Shown here one piece after another: positions 54,391 through 64,000 of a stretch of DNA of 64,000 bases (position 1 is the first letter of the stretch; each line of letters opens with the position of its first letter). The translations under genes were made by a program, and so were the position numbers. The notes under the pieces were generated by a model. The model had not been told where the DNA came from. It made no database searches and saw nothing but the letters and a program-made list of their open reading frames with translations. This DNA is from Vesta saturnalis (taxonomy: Eukaryota > Arthropoda > Insecta > Coleoptera > Lampyridae), in assembly GCA_036346205.1 (NCBI GenBank), contig JARFJB010000110.1, forward strand, positions 57,501 to 121,500, given 5' to 3'.

Positions 54391-57080
54391 AATGTTGCAT
54401 ATTTGCGTGATGAGCTTATTATAAAAGTATATAAAGATATAATTATTCTAAAAAAATGTTACTAAAATTATTTCATTAGTTTTAATTTCCATTTTGTAGG
54501 TTGGAAGGTCGTGTGGTGTTCCACACCACATATTTAGTATAGTATTTCATTTAAACTTTTTTCAAAAACATTTTGTTATTTAGGTATGTCGCCAAAAAGT
54601 TAACTAATTGTACTCATAATTTCAATATCTTTAATTTTAGTTTTTAGTATAAATGAAATAACATAAAAATGTAAAAAACATGACCAATTCATTAACCTAG
54701 GATACATACTGTAATTGGAAGCTTTCATATTTTTACATGGTGTTGTAGCTTGCAGCAAACGTCTGCATCTATTTATGTTCATGCAGTATTTTTTTTGAGC
54801 AGGTTTTAACTATGCTTTGAAGTTTATGCAGAATAATCAAATTACAGCATATTATTTTTAAACCATAAATTACACCAGAATGAACACGATTTCTTGCGTG
54901 TTTGTTATAATCACTAATCTCTCAAAAACACCACTATCGACTTTTGTCAATCATATCACACCCTTATATATTTATATATCGAGATTAATTAATTATAGAA
55001 ACAAGCAGTAACAGTAATAGATAGCATATTAAAAGTATCGTATTTAAACCATTTCAAAGATTTTTACAATACAACAAGCATATGAATGTGTTTCATTGCT
55101 TTTTATATTAAAACCTCTACACATTTGTGCAGTGGGTAAACTACATATTATGTTGGTTGTAGTCGGTTTTAAAAACTGCAACTTAACCTTACCTAACAGA
55201 ACTAAAGAAGTTGTTGCTTTGAATACTTTTTGTGATATAATTGATATGGCAACAAGGGGTAATTTCGTTGAACAGGGCATACCTTAGAATTGCACTATTC
55301 ATTGGTGCCAACTATTAGCTTCTAACCGATAACTGCCTTATTATGGCAGTTCCATCTCTTTGCCAAGAGATACCTTTTCTCGAAATATTTCTGTTTTACA
55401 AAAACCACATGGTGAGTCTACAGTTTTTTCCTTCATCGTAATTTGCCTGTTGCGGAGTTGTCTCTCTATTTTTCTAAAATATCCACTTTAGAAGTGAGTT
55501 CAAGTACTGTCGATTACCATTCTTCGACTTCTGGTTGCATCTACATACAGATTGATTGTGTATTGTATGGTGATGCCGATTGCATATAGATTTAGCATTA
55601 TAGCTGTTAGTTATCGAAACTGTTTATGAATCAATTAGTTGATGTTTGTTTTTGTGCTGTACATTATGAATAATACGGGTCATACATATAGTTGATTGTG
55701 CCTGATAACTTTATAATCATAAGAAAACTTGAAACGTCTAAATGAACTTATTGTGTAACGTTGACTAATTGTCTTATCTGTGTTCAATGTTGTCTTTAAT
55801 ATTGTGGCATATTTATAGCTCGAGCACGGTTATCACCCATAATAATAATTGGCAACTTTTTGTCATATACAATTTATAAACAATGAAACGGTGCATGCTC
55901 TACTCAATTAGATCGATTGAATCGGAGAGCAAGTTCTGCTAGTGCTACGTAATTTCAGCAACGATAAGGATCCATGGAATAGTAGTAGTCTAGCCGCAAT
56001 TCTCAAAAGAATACAACTTATCATCTAAAATTTCCTGCCTGCAGTCGTTGACTGAAGTCAACGCTGCAGTATATCAGTTTAGGGCAGCTTCAGTGTACAG
56101 TATCGCAAATTTGAATTAGTACGATCAGTACGTATTTAATATTTTTTTATTGCCACCGTGTTAGAAGTTTCGTTAGATTTTGGTAGCCCGTACGTCTAGT
56201 ATTAAAGTCTGTTTAATGATAAAATTTAAAGTAATGTGACGTTAACACTGTTAACGAAAAGAATGTTAATAGTGAAAGCTTAACAGAAATGAAGAGAAAA
56301 ATTACATCAAGTTTTATTTAGACAAATTTTATTTAAAATAATTACAGTTCTTCTTTTAAAACTTCACACTCTTGCGGTTTTGAGTTACAGATAAGAAACT
56401 TTCATAAGTCAACGTTGTAACATAAATACAGAATACACCGTTTGATAGATTTCGATTACAGTTATTGGAACGTTGGACGCGGTTTAATATTTTCGAGGTA
56501 AATTTGAATTTTGAAGATATCTGACGTTTCGCCAAAGTATATTATAAGTGTATTTTGTAACTGCGTTTTCATATTAGTTGAATTGATCGGCCTATTTCCA
56601 CAGCGGTAAAAGTGTCAGACGTGTAAGTGGAAGGTACTAATATTCGAATCTGAGAGTAGTCAAATGCTTGGAAAAAATCTTAACATATCAATTCGACTGA
56701 AGTGCGAAAACAGCCATTTTCAGGACTAATCCTGGTGGGGCAAGTAAAGTCCGCTGCGAAACGTCGTGTCATAAAAGCAAAAACTGTGGAAATAGGCCGA
56801 TCAACTCAACTAATTTTTCGATAGTTACAATGTAACTAAGTGAAAATTTAGGCCCTATAGATTTAAGCATACTGTATTTATTACCGTATAAGTCAGGATA
56901 GATCAGATTAGAATGTAGAGTCGTAAGTGTTGAATATTGTTTTAACGCTAACAAGAGATTTTTTGGTTCAGTTTGGGGTGTAGCGAGTCGAGTAGATTGC
57001 AAGATTTCTGTTAAACATTTGGCGAACGAGGTTGGCTCGAAAGATCGCAAAGGTAATGGCGAATTCCTCAAAAGGCGCTA
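54391..57080. other. Non-coding interior of the 7.2 kb segment
   Basis: No supported gene. A near-perfect 31 bp palindrome is at 56,039-56,069 (CTGCAG...CGTTGACT/AGTCAACG...CTGCAG). A 30 bp inverted pair lies at 56,572-56,607 and 56,776-56,812 (CGGCCTATTTCCACAG and inverse). TTTGGCGAACGAGGTTGG at about 57,019 could be a retroviral-type primer-binding region before the Gypsy coding part, but this is weak. Confidence 0.5.
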
Positions 57081-57093
57081 TTAAGGAACTACC

Positions 57094-57096
57094 GTT

Positions 57097-57132
<36 letters not shown>

Positions 57133-57178
57133 GTGCGTGCGTGCAGTGCGTGTATGCGTAGGTGCGTGCGTGCGTGGC
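57094..57178. repeat. GT / GCGT microsatellite
   Basis: GT units followed by GTGC/GCGT tetramers, next to the Gypsy coding remnant. Confidence 0.9.
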
Positions 57179-57179
57179 T

Positions 57180-58865
57180 GTCTGGAAATACTTTAGTTGT
57201 AATCGGATGGGTCATAATCAAATGTGCATTATGCAAGATTCTAGTTTAGAAGTCGAGTCAGTCATTGAAGATACAGTAGATGAAAATATGTTAGAATTAG
57301 GTTTCTTAAGAGCTTATCATTTGATAAAACTGAATAGTAGTCATTTAATTTCTTTAAGTAAGGATAAGGTAGTTGAAAGTTTAAAATTTATGTACCTGTT
57401 GCCGATAAAAATTTAATTACAAAAATAGATTCGGGAGATTGTAAATCAGTTTTACATATAGATGATTACTATAATTTATTTCAAAGTATACTTTTAGAAC
57501 CAGTAAAATTTAAATTAAAAGTAGTAACAGTAAATTATAGATCAAAGTTTGGTTGTTGTAAGCTATCAGAGTAAGATATGCAAATGACCATTAGTTGTTT
57601 TACATAATAGTACTAAATTCTTTCCAGTTTTCGGACGTAATTGGTTGTCTGTATTAAACCATCAATGAAAAAATCTAGTAGATACTAATGTTATTGTTGA
57701 AGCTAATAAGCCAAACAATATCAAGTCATATCAAGTTAATTCAAACTCATATGTAAATGAACTAATTGTAGAATTGAAAATGAGTTTCAGATTGTTTTAA
57801 GGAAGATCCAAATTCTTGTATAAAAGCAGACACTATATTAAAGATGGCACAAAACCTATTTTTCAGAGAACATATGAAATGCCATGTCTTACCTTATGTA
57901 AGGTAAACGGTAGTAGTTGGCAAGTCAATTGTAGTCGTCCCTGAAAAAAGATCTGAAATTCTCATATGTGAATTTAAATGGTCCTTAAATAAGATAATAT
58001 ATGGACCATTGTGTTTTACCATTACCTAAGAATATTCTTGCTAATCTCAGTCATTGTACATGTTTTACAGTGCTTGATTTAAAAAATGCATACCAACAAC
58101 TCTTGATAAATGATTGCTCCAAAGAGCTATTTACAATCAATGCACATTTAGTATGTTTAGTTATAAACGACTTACGTATGAGGTAAGCACAGCACCAGGT
58201 ATATTTCAGTCTGTTATGGAAATTATTTTAGCAGGATTAGCAAAAGTTTATTGTTATCTTGATGATACTTTTATCCACGGTACAGATTTACCAGAGTGTC
58301 ATCAAAACGTAAGAAAATTGTTACATCGTTTAAAGAAATACAATGTTAAAATTATAGTAAAACAATGTTTATTTTTAAATCTTCTGTACAGTTTCTAGAT
58401 CATATTGTTGACGCTCAAGGTATTCATCCTACTAAGGAGAAGTTGGAGTGTATTGAAAATGCAAAACACCTGAAAATATTACACATTAAAAGTCTCTCCT
58501 GGGATTGCTTAATTATTACAGGAAGTTATACCAATGTTATCTACAAAATTGAAACCTCTGTATGATTTGTGCAAAATGATAGTTCCTTGATACAGTCAGA
58601 GAATGTGAAAATGTTTTAATTAAATAAAAATTACTTACTTCTGATAATGTACTTACATTTTTGATCCGAATCAACCTATTTATATCACCTGAGATTCTAG
58701 TGGAGTGGGTGCGGTACTGGGTCGTCGGATAAATGAGGTAGAAAGACCTGCTTTATTTTCTTCTGCTACTTTACCTAAAGCAGAGAAGCAATATTCAAAT
58801 ATAGAAAGAGAAGCACTAGCTATTATATTTGCTGTAAGCGAATAACACACAAATTTCTCTTTTAA
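57180..58865 (+). pseudogene. Ty3/Gypsy pol remnant: protease, reverse transcriptase, RNase H
   Basis: Near the start a Cys/His piece (FSCNRMGHNQMC) may be the end of gag. Protease: KIDSGDCKSVLH (Asp-Ser-Gly) at about 57,425 and a FGRNWL piece at about 57,635. RT: FTVLDLKNAYQQLLI (first Asp), GIFQSVMEIILAGL and YCYLDDTFIHG with LDD intact, then SVQFLDHIVDAQGIHPTKEK. RNase H: CDSSGVGAVLGRR and KAEKQYSNIEREALAIIFA. Frames change repeatedly (57,416, 57,570, 58,186, 58,398). Integrase is not seen, and no direct LTR pair could be recognised around it. Confidence 0.8.
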
Positions 58866-60674
58866 GGTTGTTCTATACGTTTAAACCTCTGTTCAACTCC
58901 AGAGGAAAAAAGAATCATTAAAAATTCTTGAAATTTCGATATATGGTTAAGGAGGATATGTGCGAGTGAACTATGTTGCTATAATTTAAAGAAAATAAAT
59001 ACTTTTCTCCAAAAGTGACTTTGAAGTTGATGAAATAGTAAATAATAAATAAGTTAAATACTAAAATGCAAAATAGACATTTTCACACATAATGACAAAA
59101 TACAGATACAGATACAGATACACTATTTTTAGCAATAATTTTTTATTTAAAAAAAAAATAACTTATGTGGAATTGAAATTTGTTTAAGGACTCCCGCGTC
59201 TCATTTGAACCCGCCCATATTATTCAGCTCGACCAAGTAGCTTTACCTATTGTGTTGATGTAATTAGGGTGTATTCTTGAACAACTTTTGAATTCCACCA
59301 ATGTTAGGTAATTAAGATATAAACAATGGATCTTATGTATATCTAAAGGAATTTATTATTCATAAATAGTTTAAATAGACTAAATAGACACTAATCATGC
59401 TGTTATGACTTTTCAATTTGATGGTGTAAGATAATAAGTTTTTATGTTTTCGGAAATAGTGATACAAAAATTCCGAGTGTGATAATTTCCGATTTACTAC
59501 GGTAATTAAATGGACTAAAAGTGCTTCAGTAATAGTCTCTTCACAAATGCCCACCTGTAGGTTAGACCGCTCCCCGCACAGGATATATGGTCTGGTTGCT
59601 GGCGGTTAGATCTGGCTCGTTTAGACAATTTTCTTTTACTAAACAAATTTAGTACTGGTGCTTTTAAATGCACATAAACAAGAAAATGGCGGTCAGTGTT
59701 TGTTATACATATTTAATAAATGTGGTTCTTCAAGGTTGTGTGTATATATAATCTGGCTTCCACAGGATTAATTGGATACTTATATTGGTGGAGTAAGTAT
59801 TATTTTTCTTTTATCACACTGAATTTGAGAAAAGTGTGGGTTGATACAGAGTTTCCCTCTTTGTCTGCTAAATAATTAATTACACGTTTATTATCGTATA
59901 GTAATTAGTATGGGGTAGTTATAACGCAATTAATACGGGGCGGAATATTTGTAGTAACCAAACGGTCCAATCTCGGTCAACCATGGATAGCCTTCCCCTT
60001 TGAGCAATGTTACTAATGCTTAAAGTAAGCCAATAAGTTTTATATACACACGTAAATGGGTTAAATAGAAACTAAATTAATTGACTATAATTAAAAATAT
60101 ATGTACTTGGTCGGAAACAATCGTTTGAATACGAAATATTTGGTATTTGATTGCTTCTCAATTTGAATGCGTTTTACTAAACACGTAAAATCTGAAACGT
60201 AGATGTGGTTTAGTTGATACAAGTCAATAAACTATAAATTCAATTGATTATTTAAAAAAACAGGAAGTTTTATCACTACGTAGAATTTATTACTATTTAT
60301 TTATTGAATCGGGGTGGTGTTAATTTACGTTTTACTATTATGTATTCGTTTATTGTGAAGCCAACATTTTTAAATTCAATTTAGTTTTATGAAGCGGGAT
60401 GCTTTTCGAATTCTGGTTTAATTATCCAGAGGATTTTATGTGGGACGGGATATACAGAGGTTATACATTCCCCCGTAGCCAAGGTGAAAACGTCAGAGGT
60501 TATTATTATTTTATTCTAAATATTTCGAGTTACTTGGGTCAATTCTAAATACATAGGATTTAGTGGTACGGCATTTAATTCGGCGTTCCAGGGTATTAGC
60601 TACGTTTGATCCCTCAGATGATGGCTTTAATTTTGAAGGCTACAGAGAGCCGCGTCGCTCTACCTTCCTACCCT
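58866..60674. other. Non-coding interior, right side of the 7.2 kb segment
   Basis: No supported gene. AT-rich with two somewhat GC-richer patches (59,555-59,620 and 59,930-60,000). Nothing recognisable. Confidence 0.5.
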
Positions 60675-61133
60675 GTATTGTGATCTATGTCAAACAGACG
60701 TAAAACTTCATGACAGACAGAGGTTAATAGACATCCAGATGCTAACTTAAATAATTAAAGGAAATGAAATAATTTTAATTGTAATCTTATTAAGGTAACT
60801 ATGCAACGTCTTTTATACATTCATAACGAAAACAGGCAACATTGTAAAAATAAAAACGATAATCTATGTCAGAATGACGTTTAAAACTTTATGTCAGATA
60901 GAGAGTAATCTACATAATTGCATGTTAACTTAAAAAATAATTCTAAGGTCGTCCGCTTCTATGAGATATCAATAACACAGTTTAATCATTTCCATTGATA
61001 TTTAATTAATTTTTAGGCGTACTTTGTGGTATATTAAGGAACTTTATAAAGAAAAGTTATGTAAGAATAAATTTTCTTTAAAAATATTCCTACACTTTTT
61101 CTTATAAAATTAACAGTTATTCAGATATTGAAG

Positions 61134-62480
61134 AAACTTGAACTATAGTAAAATGTTTACTGAATTTTGTATTCGCGCCCACAATTCTTCTTCGGTGTTT
61201 ATTAGTTTAGAATACATCTCTTTGAGTGTTCCCCATGGGCGTCAAATCTGGATCGCGAGGAGGCCAATTTTCAGGAGCATTATTGCCTCTGCCGATTCAC
61301 ATATTTTGCCCAACAACTAGTGGAAGTTCATCAAATAAATTTGGAAAACTTACTAACTATTCTAGGTGATGTAAACCATTTAAACGAGGTGGTAAGATGA
61401 CAGGACCGGTGATAAAACTGTCACTAATTCCTGCCCACACGTAAATTTTAAATTCACGTTGATAATGCACAACCTTTACTGCATGTGGGTTTTCGTCAGC
61501 ATAAATGTGTTCATTATGTTAATATGACATACCTTCTAGTAAAATAGCACTCATCCGTGAATAAAATTTTCTATGAAAATTTAGATCATTGGCTCTTTTT
61601 TCATTAAAAAAAAGACAGAAGCGTAGTCTTAATGCGGGGTCGTTAGGTAAAAGCTCTTGTAATGTTTGGCGGTGAAATGGATGTAACGGCTGTTCTCTTA
61701 AAGTTCTGTTAACCGTATCCTTAGAAACGCCAGGTTCCAAACCAATGTGCCTGGTGCTCAAACTCTAATCTTCTTCAACTAGTTCTAAAATTTTTTCCTC
61801 AACCTCTTCTGTTCTAATAATACGGTTCCGTCCATAAATTAACCGTAGCAGGAGAAAAACTACCGGTTGCTCAAAGGCGCCTTTCAACAGCGGCAAATGT
61901 TTGATGATTTGAAACTCGTCAATTTGGAAATCTTTCTTGGTATACTCTGACCTATGCCAAACATTTCCTTGGTAATAACCATAAAATAATATCATATCCG
62001 TCATTTCTGCGTTAGTGTAAGGTACGGCCATAGCGAAAAATTGAAGAAGGAAATTAAAATTACAATAAAGATTTGTCTGACTGGATTGTTTGATAATGCT
62101 ATTTTCTAACTAATGACAATACTTAATAATGTTTAGTCGTTGGAAATAAAATTTCTGACTAAAAATTTGGTATACCGAGGCAGAAAAAGTTATGGAGCCT
62201 TAAATGTAGGAAAGAGCTGCTGGTGGCGCTATTTGCAAGATACATCAAAATTATGATCAAATCTGAATTTCTCATCATCGAAAACCTCTAGGTACCAAAT
62301 TTCACGCAAATCATGTCATTATTAAGATACATATTTAAATAAGAGTTTAAACAAATAATAACTTTGACACCCTGTATTTCGAAAACTATAAAAGTTGATT
62401 TGGGCTGGATCGTCATATTTTAGTCTCTGGAATTAGTCCTAGTGCTTTGTATGGACCCTTTAGAGACACCTTGTATATTA
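61134..62480 (-). mobile_element. Mariner-like (DUF4817-type) element, third copy
   Basis: A minus-strand transposase relic with a right flank carrying ACACCCTGTAT (62,368) and ACACCTTGTATATTAATA (about 62,464), the same motif pair as in the arms of the 2.9-5.5 kb element. The left end abuts the inverted arm of the 7.2 kb segment at about 61,133 and has no recognisable terminus. Confidence 0.65.
61140..62031 (-). pseudogene. Mariner-like transposase, third copy
   Basis: From the ATG at 62,031: MAVPYTNAEMTDMILFYGYY (DUF4817-like start) and GRNRIIRTEEVEEKILELVE. Then after a stop STRHIGLEPGVSKDTVNRTL, QPLHPFHRQTLQELLPND and LRFCLFFNEK. The first catalytic Asp region is altered (SAILLEGMSY where an FTDE-type string is expected). 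ADENPHAVKVVHYQ and FKIYVWAGI follow, and the third block is intact: NWPPRDPDLTPMG. The PDL here contrasts with PEL in the 3.8 kb copy. Frameshifts and stops at about 61,764, 61,518 and 61,330. Confidence 0.75.
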
Positions 62481-63392
62481 ATAACAAATTGAAATTTTAA
62501 TTTACTTAATACTAGAACTCCACTAGTTAGTTCAACATTAAAGAAAAAATTATATTTAAGAATGTTCTTACGCTACTATGTCCTGTTCCTTATAATATTA
62601 TGGCACTCTTTCGATAGTCCATTTGGTACACAAACATATTCCTTTCTTGGTTGCATGACAAAACACGTTCTTGTTGATTATATCCACTGTTGTAGCGGTA
62701 CTGTATTTACACTTGTTATTGCACGATCTGTTCACTACATTACAAAAAAATTGCTGACTATTTACTAATATTGTCGTAACTACTATTTAAATACATCCCT
62801 TCATACAATTCCTTTTATTAATGCAAGGAAATTATTTATGTGAGTAAAACTGTTGATTGACTTCCACTAGTAATTGTAAGAAACACTTCGCAAACATTTA
62901 TTTATAAATTTATGAATTTTGTCCGCTATGATATTCTACGGATTCTACACCCACACACACAAGGTATTAACACATGAAAAGTTCAAATCGATTTATTTCG
63001 AAAACGGTGCGCCGTAGCGACTTCAGACAAGAGTATCATTCTTTTATGAAAAAATCGAAATTTTTTAGATTTTATGTTAAAATTGCGAAATTTTGAAAAG
63101 CAAATAACTTATGAATAACAAGGTCTAATGCCCCACCCAAACGAGCCGCTTATGAGTACAACTAAAGAATCACATCCATGCCATACGATTGGGCATATTC
63201 GACTAAATAAATGTACAGAACGCTATCATTTAAAGGGCACCATTTTGAAGATATTTAAATTAAACCGATGTTAGGGTGCCATCCTCCAAGAGCTCCAGCT
63301 CTCTTAGGAAGTATTTTTGTATTAAGGTAATTTACGTTAAATCGACATAAAATGAGCTCTAGAATCTGCAGTTTTCTTTTGTGAAAAGAGCT

Positions 63393-63394
<2 letters not shown>
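62481..63394. other. AT-rich non-coding stretch
   Basis: No supported gene. A segment around 62,990-63,170 (TTTCGAAAACGGTGCGCCG) has the look of a transposon subterminal region but has no partner in the window. Confidence 0.45.
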
Positions 63395-63459
<65 letters not shown>

Positions 63460-63461
63460 TG
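63395..63461. repeat. (TA)n microsatellite
   Basis: More than 30 TA units. Tyr-Ile frames here are artefacts. Confidence 0.95.
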
Positions 63462-63589
63462 TGTCGCCCAATACTGCATGAGTGGAAGATTGTGGGCTTA
63501 TTAAGGGATATTTCTAAAGTTTGCTTATGGGATGTGGTGGGGTATATTTAAGGCTACAAATCTAACATATTTTCACTTAAATCGTAAAG

Positions 63590-64000
63590 TGTATACAGGG
63601 TGATTTAAATCAAAGTTGCATTTTTTTAAATGGAACCTCATGTATATTATTGCATATTTGGATTCCTTAGTAAATTCTAGTGCGACTTTATGTATCACAC
63701 ATGGTACCTAAAACTAATCGTTTAGTCGCAATTCGTCATTTTTACAAAAAGTAGATGTGTGAAAAAAATTAAGTATCGCTGTGGTCACAAAACTTAGAAG
63801 ACCGTGGCTCTGCGATATTACTAAACATAAAATATAATAGCGTAGACCGGACGGTCAAATCCGAATTCTTCTTGTGTTTAGAAAAATTACTTTGTCAATT
63901 TAGAATATTTAAATCAATGGTAACTTGATTTTTCAAATAGAACGCCATTTCTAATTTTGCATCAAACGTGAAATTTGTGTACCTTTCTAACGATATAAAT
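63590..64000. mobile_element. Probable left terminus of a further CAGGGTG-type element, runs off the window
   Basis: GTATACAGGGTGATTTAAAT at about 63,591 followed by TTTTTTAAATGGAACCTCATG repeats the design of the 2.9 kb element's arm (CAGGGTG start, then a TTTAAATGGGACACC-like motif). No coding frame before the end of the window. Confidence 0.5.

Larger units (their letters stand above)
53938..61133. mobile_element. 7.2 kb segment bounded by roughly 450 bp inverted repeats, family unknown
   Basis: The left arm (53,938-54,390) and right arm (60,675-61,133) are inverse copies at roughly three quarters identity. Outermost string: CAAATTTCTTCAATATCTGAATAAC on the left (first 20 bases CAAATTTCTTCAATATCTGA). 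Inner shared strings include GTTTTAAACGTCATT, GACATAGATTA, CAATGTTGCCTGTTTT and AAGTTAGCATCT. Each arm contains a roughly 175 bp subrepeat twice. The interior holds decayed Gypsy pol and long non-coding stretches; no transposase that could mobilise the whole is visible. Confidence 0.7.

Noticed and set aside
55044..55287. Overlapping 60-80 codon frames on both strands
   Set aside because: No motif, no splice support and typical chance length in AT-rich DNA.
56769..57071. A 100-codon minus-strand protein before the Gypsy remnant
   Set aside because: Antisense to the probable retroelement leader, with no motif seen.

Overview
This is about 64 kb of AT-rich invertebrate DNA, almost certainly from an insect. 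That call rests on the repertoire of mobile elements: a MADF-BESS/PIF-Harbinger pair, a THAP-domain P-element relative, mariner-like elements with very long inverted repeats, I-like and R4-like retrotransposons, a Crypton and a tRNA-derived SINE. The order cannot be told by eye. I see no intact single-copy host gene. The window is a graveyard of nested transposons, most carrying frameshifts and stops.

Layout. 1-2.3 kb: a PIF/Harbinger transposase lying inside the intron of an opposite-strand MADF-BESS gene. 2.9-5.5 kb: a mariner-like element with roughly 600-740 bp inverted repeats. 6.5-11.1 kb: a P-element-like gene (THAP exons, minus strand) between diverged inverted repeats. 11.1-13.4 kb: non-coding, with Penelope-like repeat remnants. 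13.5-53.3 kb: a long run of I-like non-LTR retrotransposon copies, all on the plus strand and joined head to tail through TAA-rich tails. This run is interrupted by an R4-like element at 14.3-19.8 kb, which itself contains a 3.2 kb inverted-repeat element with two unrecognised genes and a hammerhead-ribozyme repeat. It is also interrupted by a small insertion carrying a tRNA gene (21.4 kb), a SINE (22.6 kb), a CR1-like element on the minus strand (24.3-26.1 kb), a foldback MITE (27.5-28.6 kb), a mariner-like element (29.6-31.3 kb), a tandem Crypton pair (38.5-40.6 kb) and an R4-like 3' fragment (47.9-48.5 kb). 53.3-53.6 kb: a TTTTGCG minisatellite followed by a TGCG repeat. 53.9-61.1 kb: a 7.2 kb segment bounded by roughly 450 bp inverted repeats and containing decayed Gypsy pol. 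61.1-62.5 kb: a third mariner-like copy. The window ends in the start of another CAGGGTG-type terminus.

Best leads. (1) The 15,735-18,925 element: excising it together with one TA restores the interrupted R4-like reading frame exactly, its terminal repeats carry several TCAAGGTCA motifs, and its genes are unfamiliar. (2) A full Crypton followed directly by an internally deleted copy, each boundary sharing TAA, inserted into an I-like coding region whose frame is restored on removal. (3) A covarying 3'-terminal hairpin shared by the I-like copies. (4) A hammerhead ribozyme motif at 17.9 kb. (5) A structurally canonical tRNA with an alanine anticodon but without G3:U70, inside a 264 bp insertion flanked by 13 bp direct repeats. 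All family names come from reading motifs; no database search was possible.
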